Shown in pieces: positions 10,944 through 22,130 of a DNA stretch of 64,000 nt. The DNA lies in NCBI GenBank assembly GCA_964036665.1, contig OZ038527.1, positions 4,154,001 through 4,218,000 on the forward strand, written 5' to 3'. The position numbers were made by a program, and so were the translations under genes. The notes under the pieces are model-generated. The model saw only the letters and a list, made by a program, of their open reading frames with translations, had not been told where the DNA came from and searched no databases. How positions within the stretch are numbered: the first letter of the stretch is position 1; each line of letters begins with the position of its first letter. The DNA comes from Gordius sp. MW1 (taxonomy: Eukaryota; Nematomorpha; Gordioida; Gordea; Gordiidae).

Positions 10944-11122
10944 GTGTTAAAAAATCGGTTGGGTTTTGTTTTGTCGACCTTTGGTTTAACTAAGACAACG
11001 GTCGACCCTGGTATGTATTTTAAATTTCGACTTAGTCAAGAGGTCGACTAATTTGGTCTGTTTATGGTTAGTCGATTAAAACCAAAAGTCGACCAAACAA
11101 AACCCAGCCGTTTCTACAACAC
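10944..11122. repeat. Tc1/mariner-like fold-back MITE, copy 5
   Basis: TA|GTGTTAAAAAATCGGTTGGG ... CCCAGCCGTTTCTACAACAC|TA; complementary halves. Confidence 0.88.
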
Positions 11123-11453
11123 TAATATGAACTTTAGGCTAAAGATCATTTGGCTTTAATTTTTTTACGAATTTTTAAAAATATACTTCATGCAAGGTAA
11201 AGGAAAATGCAAAGGCGGGATTATCTATTAGACATTCGTTATCTTTGAAAATTAATTTTTTTATTTTAGATTGAATTTAGCCGATTGTTTTTAAAATTCC
11301 TGTATGCTTAAATTTAAAACAGTTTATATAGGTTCGTTCGTCAGGTGGGGTCATTGTGGCCCTAAAGCTTCCAAAAACTTAAAGTAATTTGAAGGTGGGT
11401 TTTATTATTATGCAATAACAAAAACAATTTATATACTATGTGATAGCTTTTAC

Positions 11454-11608
11454 CATGGGCGTAGCCAGGGGAAGGCAGGGGGGCGGCTGATCCCTCTGAA
11501 TCCATAATTTTTTTTAAATTTAATATGATTATAGCTAAAATTTCAAATGTTTTATTTTGTCCATCCATATATCATAATTGCCCCCCTCTGGTTCCAATCC
11601 TGGCTGCG
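11454..11608 (+). repeat. hAT-type MITE (CATGGGCGTAGCC family), copy 3
   Basis: CATGGGCGTAGCCAGGGGAAGG at the left; right end CCTGGCTGCG decayed. Possible flanking repeat cttttacc / tttaccat. Confidence 0.8.
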
Positions 11609-13399
11609 TTTACCATCCGTTTCAATATTTGTAACCTGATCAACTGAGTTTTTTAGTATGTCAATCCACTGAATGAAAAGCCGATACGCTAAACATAGCC
11701 TATTATATAATTCAAATATTTTTATTATGTGTTGACTAAAGGGTGGGCATTTAGTCAATGTTTCCTAGTTTTATCTAAATTTTGACATTAATAGCTGCTC
11801 AAAAATATGATTGCTAGTAAAGTTTGCAATTGAATAACCAAAGTTTTGGGCCTTCAATTATGTAATCTAAAAGTATTATTTAAATTTACTACAAAAATCC
11901 TTAAAGGGCGTAGAGAACCTCCTATAGTTTACACTTGTATGCTTCTAAATAAAATTTAAAACACTGATATAATTAGCTAATTTTAAACAAGCATTAACGC
12001 TTCTTGACCTAATGTATTGCGGTCAAATTTCACATGGGGACAAGCATAATTAATAAAATCGATGAAAAATTTAATTACTCAAACCGTTTAAAAAGGCAAT
12101 TAAGATTTGGCTGTTAACCTTGAATAAAAATGTTTGGCGGAATTTATTAATTTATTTACTTGTTTCAGGAAAAATTTTCATGGCAAATGAAATTGACAAA
12201 CATTTTTAAACGCCCTCAGTATTAGAAAATTTAATCTATCATAAGGTCTACTAGAATCTAGATAGACTACCGAAATGCCTCTCGCTGGTTAACTTTTAAC
12301 GTGCTTTGCAAATCCCATTTTAATATTAACTATTTCAAATGAATTCATTTTATTTCCTATCACATGCGTTTAATTACGACTTTAATATAATGATAACATA
12401 ATTTTTATAAAATGGCGCTAATTTTAAATTTAAACTAAAGAAATTATTATTCCTCGCTTATACAATCAACATTTTTTGTCTTCATAAGATATTTCCTAGC
12501 AGCATACAGTTTTTAGTTAATGTAGGTATATTTTAAATAAAAAGACAGTAGAAGGAGGTCATTATGAAGGTATAATTTAATTTAAATTACACCTGTTATA
12601 TATTTTAATTTAATTAAAACAAACATTTTGCTTTCTGCAAATCTTTTAAAATGAAGATCTATATCTGCCGTCAAATGGTTATTTATATTAAGATACGTCA
12701 TTAAACTATTTAAAATTTAATAATAAATAAAATATAACATTGCAAAAATAATTTTTTTGGCTTTTGCTACCATTTTAGGTAAAAAATACTCTTATTTTGC
12801 CCTGGTATAGTAGTAGCTTGTTGCATATATTCTCCCGGGATATCTTTAATGAAATTAAATTAAAGGTCTCATGTTTTTTCCAATTCTTGAATGTTTTATA
12901 ACTATTCCCTTGTATTTATTGATAATGAGATCCACAACAGAACACATACAAGTAATTGCTTCGTTGGCTAATGTATTTATTGCTTAAACAGTTATTATCG
13001 AATTTTTTTAATTTTCTTCCAGTTAAACAAGGTAAATTATAAAAATTTGTGTTTGCCATTTCGTCGAGTTAAAAACCTTAAAATTATTTTTACCAAATTA
13101 TTTTTAATATATCCCGTGCAGGCGCGAATAAAATAACTTTAATATTGAATTTGTGTTCAAAAAGTTTTAACACGCACATCAACCCCCCCCCCCCACCCCC
13201 TTAGCATATCTTCACACTTAAGCGGTCTTGCATTTCCCCACTAATATCCAATAATACTTACAGTGATAATTACATCAATAAGTTAGTACCCTATCTCCCA
13301 CTTCCAAGAAGTTTATAAAAAAATTATTTCAAATTATTCTACTCATTTTATCCATCAAATGATTAACTTTTAGTTAAAAAGAATACTGTTTTAAGGAAT
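11609..13399. other. Region upstream of the GPCR start codon
   Basis: No exon or repeat was recognised apart from a C-run (about 13184-13200). It should contain the GPCR promoter and any 5' UTR exons, but no TATA box or initiator could be assigned. Confidence 0.4.
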
Positions 13400-14410
13400 A
13401 TGTCTTCTAGCTACGCCAATACGATATCATCCCCAACAACGATATCCAATGCTTCAGACAGCTTCGGCAATTTTAGCTTAGAAGGAAGCGATGGTTCATC
13501 TGATCTATATGAAATCAGCATAGGACCCCTGATTCTTTTATCCGTACTTTACGGCACTATTTCGATTTTATCCATTTTGGGTAACGGTTGCGTAATATAC
13601 ATCGTGGTAAACAGGCCCCGCATGCGATCGGTAACCAATTTTTTCTTGCTTAATTTAGCGGTCGCCGACATGATTATAGGCATGTTCAGTGTTCCCTTCC
13701 AATTTCAAGCAGCTCTCCTGCAGCGATGGGTGCTACCACGAATTCTATGTCCTTTGGCGCCATTCGTGCAAACGTTGTGCGTTACCGTTAGTGTTTTGAC
13801 CCTGACAGTCGTGGCTCTCGATAGATGGTCGGCCGTGGTTAGACCTTTAAAGCCCAGGCTACTCACCAAAAATCGAGCCAAAATTATAGTGGCCACTTTT
13901 TGGACCTTAGCCCTTGTAAGTTCTCTACCCATGGCTCTTACACTAAGAATTATAAAGTTTGAAGGTCATAACCAAACCAACGGACTGTCGGAAGGTACGC
14001 ACCTTAATGTCGCTAACAATGGCACGATGTCGATGTCATCCCTGAAAAAACTGCTGAATTACCGAGGAGAGCATCGAAGTACGACGCGAAAGCTCGCTAT
14101 TGCAACTTCTCCCTACGACTCAGGCTCAAAATTTGATGCTCTCTACAGCAAAAATGGGGTACTATATGACCCCACGACCCAATCAGAGCCCTTAACCGAA
14201 GGTCCAGCTCGAGATGTATGTACCCCGGTTTGGACCTCTGACTTAAAGCGCAAATCCTATTCTATTTACCTCAGCTTAATCCAATACTTTTTCCCTTTAT
14301 CCTTCATGATCTGCGTATACTCTGGCATAGCGGTTAAAATGTGGTGGAGAAAAGTGCCTGGCAACGCGGAGGGGTCCCGTGACGCCATTTTGTATCAAAA
14401 TAAGCTTAAA
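13400..14410 (+). CDS. Leucokinin-receptor-like GPCR, exon 1 (residues 1-337)
   Basis: Rhodopsin-class peptide GPCR at the plasma membrane. The start is the first Met of a long open frame. Residues 1-38 are an extracellular Ser-rich tail with N-glycosylation sites N17 and N24. TM1 has N62 (1.50) and TM2 has LAVAD (D90). FQFQAALLQRW (100-110) is a stretch I associate with leucokinin receptors. C117 and PFVQ lead into TM3; the DRY position reads DRW (141-143). W168 is in TM4. ECL2 is about 100 residues with C274 (expected disulfide to C117) and sites N191 and N207. TM5 contains P299, followed by PGNAEGSRD, the family's third-loop motif. The exon must end at K337 (14410), before gtaata; the open frame continues into the intron to 14497 only by chance. 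Family ECL2 is usually about 25-30 residues, so this loop is long. Leucokinin receptors signal mainly via Gq/Ca2+ in diuresis and feeding (family knowledge). Confidence 0.9.
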
Positions 14411-15121
14411 GTAATACCTCGACGTGAATTTGATCATTTTTTTAAACAAAATTTAACTGCGAGATTTTTAATTGTTTATTTTATTTTTCAAGTATAAATT
14501 TGTTTATCTTTTATAGAATTTTGATGGAATTGCCTCTGTTCGTTAGTAATTTTTCCACTTTCTCGAATTTTTAGAATTGTTTGTATTGTCGAGAAACTGT
14601 AAGTTTCGTTACAACATTGCCGTAAAAAGCCATAATCTTTATTTCCCTTGTCACCACCACGTTTCGGCGTGTGCCATAAAACTTGATTTTCAAAGCCATG
14701 ATATTTACGACCTAGCCTTTTAACACATTTATTAAGCATAATATACATCCGCCTGGGCAGTTTCAAGTTGCGCATAACTAGTATTGATTCCCTCTTGGGA
14801 TTTAAAATGTATTTTTCAGGGGCGTTGGTCAAAGATGTTAGCCATATATTATATTTCTTTCCAGATGTTATTATAAGACAATCTCTGTCCACCCGGCCAT
14901 TTTTTTATGGTCGATATATTTAAATTATAATTGGAGGGGGCAAAAGATACTCGAGTAAAAATTTGTTTTAAACATTAATACCATCAGTGATGAGTTTTAT
15001 AATTGCAGCTTTAAACATTGTTGTCCTAGGCGTAACTTCGGGAGATAATTCGCATCAATATTCAGGCCCTAAATAAACAGTAACAATTTGAAAGAGTTGA
15101 GTGTCAAAATTTGCCTTAATA
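14411..15121. other. Start of GPCR intron 1, no gene
   Basis: Begins at the gtaata donor. The minus-strand 134-codon frame (14488-14892) has no recognisable domain and lies in the intron; not called. Confidence 0.5.
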
Positions 15122-15272
15122 CATGGGCGTAGCCAAGGGAGGCAGGGGTCAATGCAAAAACCCTTTAAAATTAAAAAAATTTATGTTTTGCCTACCTCCC
15201 CCCCCCCCCCCCCCTTAATTGAACTTTTAAACGTTTTGCCCCCCCCCAATCCAAAACCTGGCTACGCCCATG
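15122..15272 (+). repeat. hAT-type MITE (CATGGGCGTAGCC family), copy 4
   Basis: CATGGGCGTAGCCAAGG ... CCTGGCTACGCCCATG, flanked by ccttaata / ccttaaga (7 of 8). Contains long C-runs. Confidence 0.9.
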
Positions 15273-16685
15273 CCTTAAGAGTCATTTTAAAATGACAAAC
15301 AAATGTTTACAAATATACATACCCTCGCCCCTAGCGCGAGATACAGAAATCGCGATAAAATTTAAAAACAAAATATCCTAATGATAGAATTTAAGTGTCC
15401 AAATCTAAAATTCAATTTTTCTCCGAAAGCGCTAGTTCCTAACCATTCCATTGCCCGTCTTGGCTTCTTTTGACTAAGCCGTCCGTTATAAGGGTTGACA
15501 AAAATAACGAGAATCGCTTAAGCTAAATTTGCTATAAAAGATAGAAAAATTTAATCTAATCCATAAGTTAATTTAAGGAAAATTTTAATAATTGTTTCTG
15601 GATATGCTGTATATCAATTATAACTAAATAGACCGTCTCCCACTTATTATTCAAAATGCAGTCTAGAAGGCGCTATATAAAGATTAAAATTTTTATATTA
15701 AGCCCGATACTTCTAAATTAATTAAAAGACTTCACATTTACCCATTTAAATCGCTCTTTTTACCTAAAAAAATATAATCTACAACCTTTAGTTAAAAATT
15801 AAAATTTTTCTTTACCACCCTAATTGAAAGCTATGTATACCACAACTACATTGATACAAAAAACCATGATAAATTAAAGCTATTTAGAAAGATCACCTCT
15901 CTATCTGCCAGCGGGACAAGAACCAGTTGAATATTATTATTGGTTAGTTTAGGGGGAGGGGAAGGGGGATGAGTAGCGATGATAATCAGTTTATTAACGG
16001 TCAAATGAATTATGGACTTAAGATTTGTTTCTCGAAGGGAAGACGACAGGAGGAGCTTAGAGACTTTCATTACAACAAACTATGTTACCATTTTGTGTAT
16101 AATTGTCATCCTCTAGCTAGGCTTAATTTATTTACCATAAATCGAATTGTCAAAACTTGCAGGCCTTTATTAATTGTATTCAAAACACACTTTACAGACA
16201 TTTTATGTAAAAGAGCTTTAAAACAATGTTTAATCTCGGGTAGATGCAAAAAAAAATTCTAAATTTTGAATAAAAAAACATAATTATTGTTTTTTTATTT
16301 TACTCTTACAATTATAAATAATTATTAGAAACAATTTGCATTCAACTCAAAAAATATATGAATAAGATGTCTTTTTTAAAGCTAGGGGGGTTTAGAAAGG
16401 GGAAAATGACGAGTAAAATTATTAAATGACACGCAATACTAAATTTGGGGAAATTAATGATCTGGGAATTAAGGCAGCGAGCAATTACATGTAATGTTAA
16501 GTGCAGTATTTAACGCCCCCGATGGGACAAATTAAGTATTCTCCACTGTGTCAATACATAATCTCAACTCGTCACCTCAATCAAAATGGGCGCTTTAAAA
16601 ATATCGATAAATTTACAAACATAGGCATACGGTTCATATGGCATTTTCATAGTTATATATATATATACCTTAAAATAATTTTAAG
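15273..16685. other. GPCR intron 1, no gene seen
   Basis: AT-rich intronic sequence. Frames at 15846-16262 on both strands overlap each other and lack recognisable features. Confidence 0.5.
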
Positions 16686-16829
16686 TGCTATGCAATTTAG
16701 GGGCCGTTTTTGGTTGTCATTCCTTTGTCCTGTCCTGTCCTGCCCTTGTAATATCCAACTTGGCTTTTTAATAATCGCTATGGAAACTTATACGGGTTTT
16801 TAAGAGCTGTGGATTATGCTTCTGTAAAA
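16686..16829 (+). repeat. Single arm of the 6331-7198 fold-back element
   Basis: Starts TGCTATGCAATTTAGGGGCC, then TTTTTGGTTGTC and (TGTCC)n. It runs to TATGGAAACTTATACGGGTT and TGGATTATGCTTCTGTAAA, collinear with 6985-7122. Confidence 0.75.
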
Positions 16830-16838
16830 GATTATGAA

Positions 16839-17005
16839 CATGGGGATAGCCAAGGGGGGGGGGGGCAGGGAGGGGCGGCTGCCCCCCTCTCCAAAAATTT
16901 GCTGAAATGTATTAAAATTATGGCCAAAATTTCAAAAAAATAATATTTTGCCCCTCCCTAAATCAATATTGCTCCTTTCTAATTGCAATGTTAGCTACGC
17001 CCATG
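16839..17005 (+). repeat. hAT-type MITE (CATGGGCGTAGCC family), copy 5
   Basis: CATGGGGATAGCCAAGG at left, GCTACGCCCATG at right, with a G-run and the GGGGCGGCTGCCCCCCTCT block. No clear target duplication. Confidence 0.85.
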
Positions 17006-18681
17006 CATATAGACTGGTTATATACTTATCAATTTTGTGTTTTATCTTGGAGACGTATAGAAAAAATCTTTGAAATCTTATCTTAAAAACTTTCGCCAAA
17101 ATTGACAATGCTGACGTTTTATATATTTGCCTAAAATCCACTAGTTGTTGTCGTTATTATTGGTTTAATAAAATAACAGTAACGCAAAGTTAAATATAGC
17201 TTCGGATTGAAGATTGCAGTAAACTTAAGCTATGATACTTATAAAAAAATTGCATATTTAGGAAAATTTTGTTCATTTTCGAATATGACAGTAACAAATT
17301 AGAATATTGCTTTTATTAACTAAAAGAAATGTTTAGATAGCAAAGATAATCCGTTTATAAACTCGAACCCTATGAGAAAATTTCAACAATTTCTGAAATT
17401 CCATTATCTCCATAGAGGAGTAATAAATAATCTCGATAGGCTATCAAATCGCTTAAATAGATCGAACAACATCCACTCTTTAAAAGCATGTTGTATATCA
17501 GACATTGCTGGATCGGAAATTAATATAAAACCAAAAACTATGATGTAATTAAGCAAATATATAATAGATCACTCTTTAAGACTAACAAACTTTCACTGAT
17601 TTATCGTTTAAGAAAGGTAAATTTATATTATTTAAATACACCAAAGCCCATAAATATATGTATTATAAAACCAAGTGTTTAAGAAATTAGAGTTAATTTT
17701 TTATATTATTGCACTACTTTTCAATCGAGTTCTATTTACATTTTAACCATTTACGGCAATTTTAAACTAAGTCGTCTAAGGCCCAATAAAATTTAAAGGT
17801 TAATGAAAATTTTGGCACGGCAAACTGCGTATCTACTCAAGGGGTCTTTTACATCTTTACCCATTAGCTAATAATAGTATTGCTATTATTGCCATCATAA
17901 GTATAGTAAAATAAATTTAAATAGCTTTTAACTTTTCGTTCATGAATTATGCATGTGGGTAGCTAGGGCAAGGCAGAGAGGGTCAGAAATTTTTATATGC
18001 TTAATAAATTTTTTGTTGAAATTTTTGAAAAATCACCGCTTTCCTTCTCTTGTTTAAACTTATGCTATGTTATTAAACTTTGCATTGTAAGGATTTTAAA
18101 TGTTAACATATAGGAAATTGATACGGGGGAAATACCAATATATGTCTCATATGTATTTCAAGAAAATAGATAATTGTAGCAAAACGCTATCATATACCAA
18201 AAATAATATAGAAGTTTGGACGAAATAAGTAATGAATAAAAGAAATTCCCAAATACCTCTAAAGTTTAGAGAATATTTTATCCAATAATGCAAATCGCAC
18301 AATTAGCTGTTAAGCCTTAACCGTTATTGATATTTAATCATAATTTACAAAGACATGATTTTGAATTAAAATATAAAATATTAAAAATAACCAATATTTT
18401 AAAGTATGCTAAATGTGATATTTTCTCCTTTTATATTTGTTCATCATGCAATATTAATTTACCCAGGTTAGAATTAAAGTCGCTGTAAAAAGTAGAACTA
18501 GATTACTCAATTTAGTGAAATAATTCGATACATTCACTTGAGAAAACACGATTTTATATTTTATTTTGTAATTTACCGAAGTTAGTAAGCGACCTTTAAA
18601 GATTAATTTGATGTAATACTACTTACTTCTCTAGCTTATAATTACTATTCTCAAATCTAAGATTCACCAATCTATTAATTA
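17006..18681. other. GPCR intron 1, no gene; possible decayed MITE at about 17952-18040
   Basis: AT-rich. GCATGTGGGTAGCTAGGGCA at 17952 resembles the left end of the CATGGGCGTAGCC MITE, followed by GGCAGAGAGGG; the right end is lost. Confidence 0.5.
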
Positions 18682-19606
18682 CACGGTTCAACAATAAAAA
18701 TAAATCGGCAAACTATTTGCAGATTTGATAGAGTTTTTAGCGGTGCACGAATATATTTTTAATTTTTTTCCTATACCTCAATTTCTTAAATTACACTGGT
18801 CAACAAATAATGGACTTGTGAAATCAACCGGCAAACTGTTTGCAGATTCTGGTAGAGTTTTTTACGGTGAACACAAATGTGTCTTTAATTTTTCTTTAAA
18901 CGTCAAGTTTTTTAGATATTCGCTGTCAAAGTTGCCAAAAACGCGATTTTAGCGTTTTTCAAACGTCAATAACTTCCAAATTAGTCGGTAAAAATTTTAT
19001 TAAATAGATTTAATACGTAGATATAGGGGAGAGGAATGTATTTACAATTTTTTTTTATCCTAGCACTTTTACTTTTTAAATTATATACAAAATTAATTAT
19101 CCCTATCTTTTACATTGACAAATTACACCAGATTTGAGGGCGCCTTCCCCTCGCTTCAACACTAGGAATTAAGTGCATGTTGTTTGTGTTGTTGTTTATC
19201 TACTCTACTACTATTATTATCAAAACAACAACACGCACTTAATTCCTAGTGTTGAAGAGAAGGGACGGCGCCTCAAGTCTAGTGTAATTTGTCAATGTAA
19301 AAGATAGGGATAATTAATTTTGTATATAATTTAAAAAGTAAAAGTGCTAGGATAAAAAAAAATTGCAAATACATTCCTCTCCCCTATATCTACGTATTAA
19401 ATCTATTAAATAAAATTTTTATCGACTAATTTGCAAGTTATTGACGTTTTAAAAACGCTAAAATCGCGTTTTTGGCAACTTTGACAGCAAATTTTTAAAA
19501 AACTTGACGTATAGGGAAAAAACTAAAAACATATTTGTGTTCGCCGTAAAAAACTCTACCAGAATCTGCAAACAGTTTGCCGGTTGATTTTTCTTGTTGA
19601 ACCGTG
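18682..19606. mobile_element. Large hairpin (fold-back) element, arms about 370 bp, loop about 25 bp
   Basis: Left arm (about 18822-19196) and right arm (about 19220-19590) are near-perfect reverse complements around an AT/CT-rich loop. Outermost ends are ACACGGTTCAACAA and TTGTTGAACCGTGT. The left side carries an extra, more diverged copy of the arm start (18682-18780: CGGCAAACTATTTGCAGA). No coding frame of note; the ORF at 18725-18952 is arm sequence. Confidence 0.9.
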
Positions 19607-19620
19607 TTATTTGCTGTCTG

Positions 19621-19728
19621 CTAAAAACAGCGATTTTTGGTGTTTTTAAACGTCAATAACTTTCAAATTAATTGGTAAAATTATAATTCAATAAATATGA
19701 TTTATAAATATAGGGAGAGGATTCCAAT
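19621..19728 (+). repeat. Partial extra copy of the hairpin element's arm
   Basis: GTCAATAACTTTCAAATTA...ATAGGGAGAGGATTC repeats the left-arm stretch at 18937-19040 in the same orientation, with divergence. Confidence 0.75.
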
Positions 19729-19844
19729 AAGTCCTTGTTAATTTAATAAATCAAATATAATTAATATTGGAAGATCATAAATGCAAACACTTGTTTATAC
19801 TTTATAAAACACAATAAAGTCTAATTGATTTAAAGGGTTTTTCG

Positions 19845-20352
19845 CGGGCCCTACCTATATTTAGGCCCGGCCCAAGCCCGTTAGGCTATATTATGGCCCG
19901 TCCAGGCCAGGCCCCTTGTTTAATTTTAAAGCAGAACTCGTCCAAGGGTGGCCCGTGGGCCAGACCTGGGCGTGCAGGTTTCTAGGAGTACAATTTGTCA
20001 ATTTAAAAAGATAAAGATAAGTGAATTTAGAATGGGTAATATTACTCAAATTTTTGGATAGGCTCACCTTGGCGTCTTTCTATAATCTTGATAAATGTTT
20101 GAAGTATTATTTACCAAAAAAATATGCAATTATCAATCTGAAGCGTTAGATATTTAAGGAATGATAAACTATGATAATGGCTGAAAATACTAAAAAATAT
20201 TATATTGCCCCCGACGAACGATAAATATCACAAAATGCCTGATAGAGCTAGGGTAAAAATAATTTTTTCCGATTATTTTAATAAATTCTGCCCAAAACCT
20301 GGAGCCGGGGCGGGCTGGGTCGAACTTCGGACGGCCCATGCAGGACTCTCGC
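19845..20352. mobile_element. hAT-like non-autonomous element(s) with GGCCCGGCCC repeats
   Basis: A GC-rich block at 19850-19985 (AGGCCCGGCCCAAGCCCG, TGGCCCGTCCAGGCC) ends in GTGCAGGTTTCTA. A second block at 20285-20352 ends in ATGCAGGACTCT. Both endings match the family terminus TGCAGnnnTCTA. It may be one element or two overlapping remnants. Confidence 0.5.
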
Positions 20353-20680
20353 CTTACCAAAGGAAATATTATTTATGAGGCTTAATATTGATATAAATTT
20401 GAAATTTCGATAGTGTATAGACGGACAAAACAACTGTATTTAAACAAGTATTTTAATAGAAATCATTATTTATGCTTTAATGATGTTAACTTAACATTCT
20501 TATGCTTTATGCCTGATTTATTAAGACACCTTTGAAGATTCCAACCTGAGTCTCATAAATTTGATGCAAAAGAGGTTATGCCTTGGAAAATCCCAATTTT
20601 GAGCTTAAACTTTCTTAATAACCTACACATTTCAAATTTATATGGTCAATGACTTAATTATAACCTCTAAACACCATTAA

Positions 20681-20758
20681 AATTACGCCTGTGGGAAATA
20701 TTCGAGATCCGATTCGATATTCGAATTCGGATTCGATTCGAAATCCACAGGCGTAATT
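20681..20758. repeat. Miniature inverted repeat with ATTCGA core
   Basis: AATTACGCCTGTGG and CCACAGGCGTAATT are perfect reverse complements around a core of GATTCGATATTCGAATTCGG repeats. Confidence 0.8.
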
Positions 20759-20912
20759 AAAATACAATATATATATTTATATAGATTTAGGAATAAAATA
20801 TATCAATCTTTATTTTTTTTATTTTTGTACAATTGGTTAAAAAATCAATTTATTAACAATTAAAAAAAATCTATAACTCAACCCTAATTTTATGTTTCAA
20901 CTTTTATAACAG

Positions 20913-21013
20913 GTCATAAAAATGTTGGTCATCGTCGTTTTCATGTTCGCATTTTGCTGGCTTCCGCTCCAGACCTACAACGTGCTCAGTGAAATTATCA
21001 ACGCAATAAACGA
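20913..21013 (+). CDS. Leucokinin-receptor-like GPCR, exon 2 (TM6)
   Basis: 101 bp between a taacag acceptor and a gtgagt donor. It reads in phase 0 from exon 1 as VIKMLVIVVFMFAFCWLPLQ followed by TYNVLSEIINAIN, and ends with two bases of the next codon (phase 2). It contains the TM6 CWLP motif (352-355). Joining K337 to VIKML restores the family's 'KKxVIKML' third-loop/TM6 junction, which fixes the exon 1 end. Confidence 0.93.
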
Positions 21014-21983
21014 GTGAGTATTAATTTAAAATTCAATAACATAAAAAATCTTAAAAGATATTACATATGTTTTATTAATATTTCAGTTTATTTTAATATA
21101 AATTTCTCATATTTATTCAAAATTTTACGAGCTATAAAACAAATATCTGTATGAGTTAGTCAATATTTTTCTTTCAATACACACTTAAAACAACAACTAT
21201 GAAAATAGTAAAATGTTATTTAATATTATTATCAAGAGAAAAATATAATAAATGGAGAAAGTAAATTATAACTTTGTCCCATCTCAGTATGTTGTAAAAC
21301 TATCAATTTTGTCTTTTGAATTAAATACCCAAGAGCTGGTCATTGTATTAATAATGACTTTTTTTGGCGGCAGATATCTTTTATATAGAAACAAAAGTTA
21401 ATTTCTTTCAAATTAATTATAAATAGATGTTAGTCCCTATGGGCAAAATGTTCATCGTTTTCTAATTTATTCGCACTTAAATTACTATTTTACGCTAAAG
21501 TTGACCGTTCGATATCCGAGGCAGAGAACAAGTTTACCAATTTTTTATTATTAATATTATTTATAAATCACCACTTAATTTTGTCTCTAAATTTATGAAA
21601 GACTTGGTCCCAATTAAAAAAATTAGAAAAAGACTTGCTTTGCTCGATTTTGGTTATAATAAAAGTAAGAAATTCTGGATAAAGCCGTAATTTCCAATCA
21701 TAATATTGTTTCACTGTCAGTTAGTTATTTATTTAAAAAAAATCCAATTGTTGAACTGCTCTGTAAAAAGGACATGATTAAAGAAATAACATTTGTGCAA
21801 ATATGGTATACAAATTTAACATTTTAAAATACTATATTAGAAAGTAATGGAGTTATTGATTAATTTGTTGACTTATGCCTTAAGTAAGTTAAGTTTGCCA
21901 TTAATTGCGACTCATTCCAAATCATGTAAAACTGTCGGGTTCAATTCGCATATAACAAAGATCACACAAACGATAAATAGCTT
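21014..21983. other. GPCR intron 2, no gene
   Basis: AT-rich intronic sequence; the only repeat is the MITE that follows. Confidence 0.5.
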
Positions 21984-22130
21984 CATGGACGTAACCAGGG
22001 GGTGGCAGGGAGGGGCGGCTGCCCCCTTCTAAATCAGGATTTTTTAAATTTAATATATTTTGGCTTAAATTTTAAAAAATTATTACGTTGCCCTCATTAT
22101 TGTCCCATCTAGATCCAATCCTGGCTACGT
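21984..22130 (+). repeat. hAT-type MITE (CATGGGCGTAGCC family), copy 6
   Basis: CATGGACGTAACCAGG and the GGCAGGGAGGGGCGGCTGCC block; right end CCTGGCTACG truncated. In GPCR intron 2. Confidence 0.85.

Noticed and set aside
13180-13200. Poly-C and poly-G runs here and in many MITEs as a regulatory signal
   Set aside because: They occur mostly at corresponding positions of repeat copies and vary in length; simple-sequence slippage or assembly noise explains them.
13705-13932. Minus-strand ORF opposite the GPCR
   Set aside because: Shadow of the conserved TM3-TM4 coding sequence.
14411-14497. Receptor ORF continuing to 14497
   Set aside because: The family alignment and the in-phase exon at 20913 show the exon ends at 14410; the rest is intron that happens to be open.
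14488-14892. 134-codon minus-strand ORF in GPCR intron 1
   Set aside because: No recognised motif, composition not distinct enough, no repeat or splice support.
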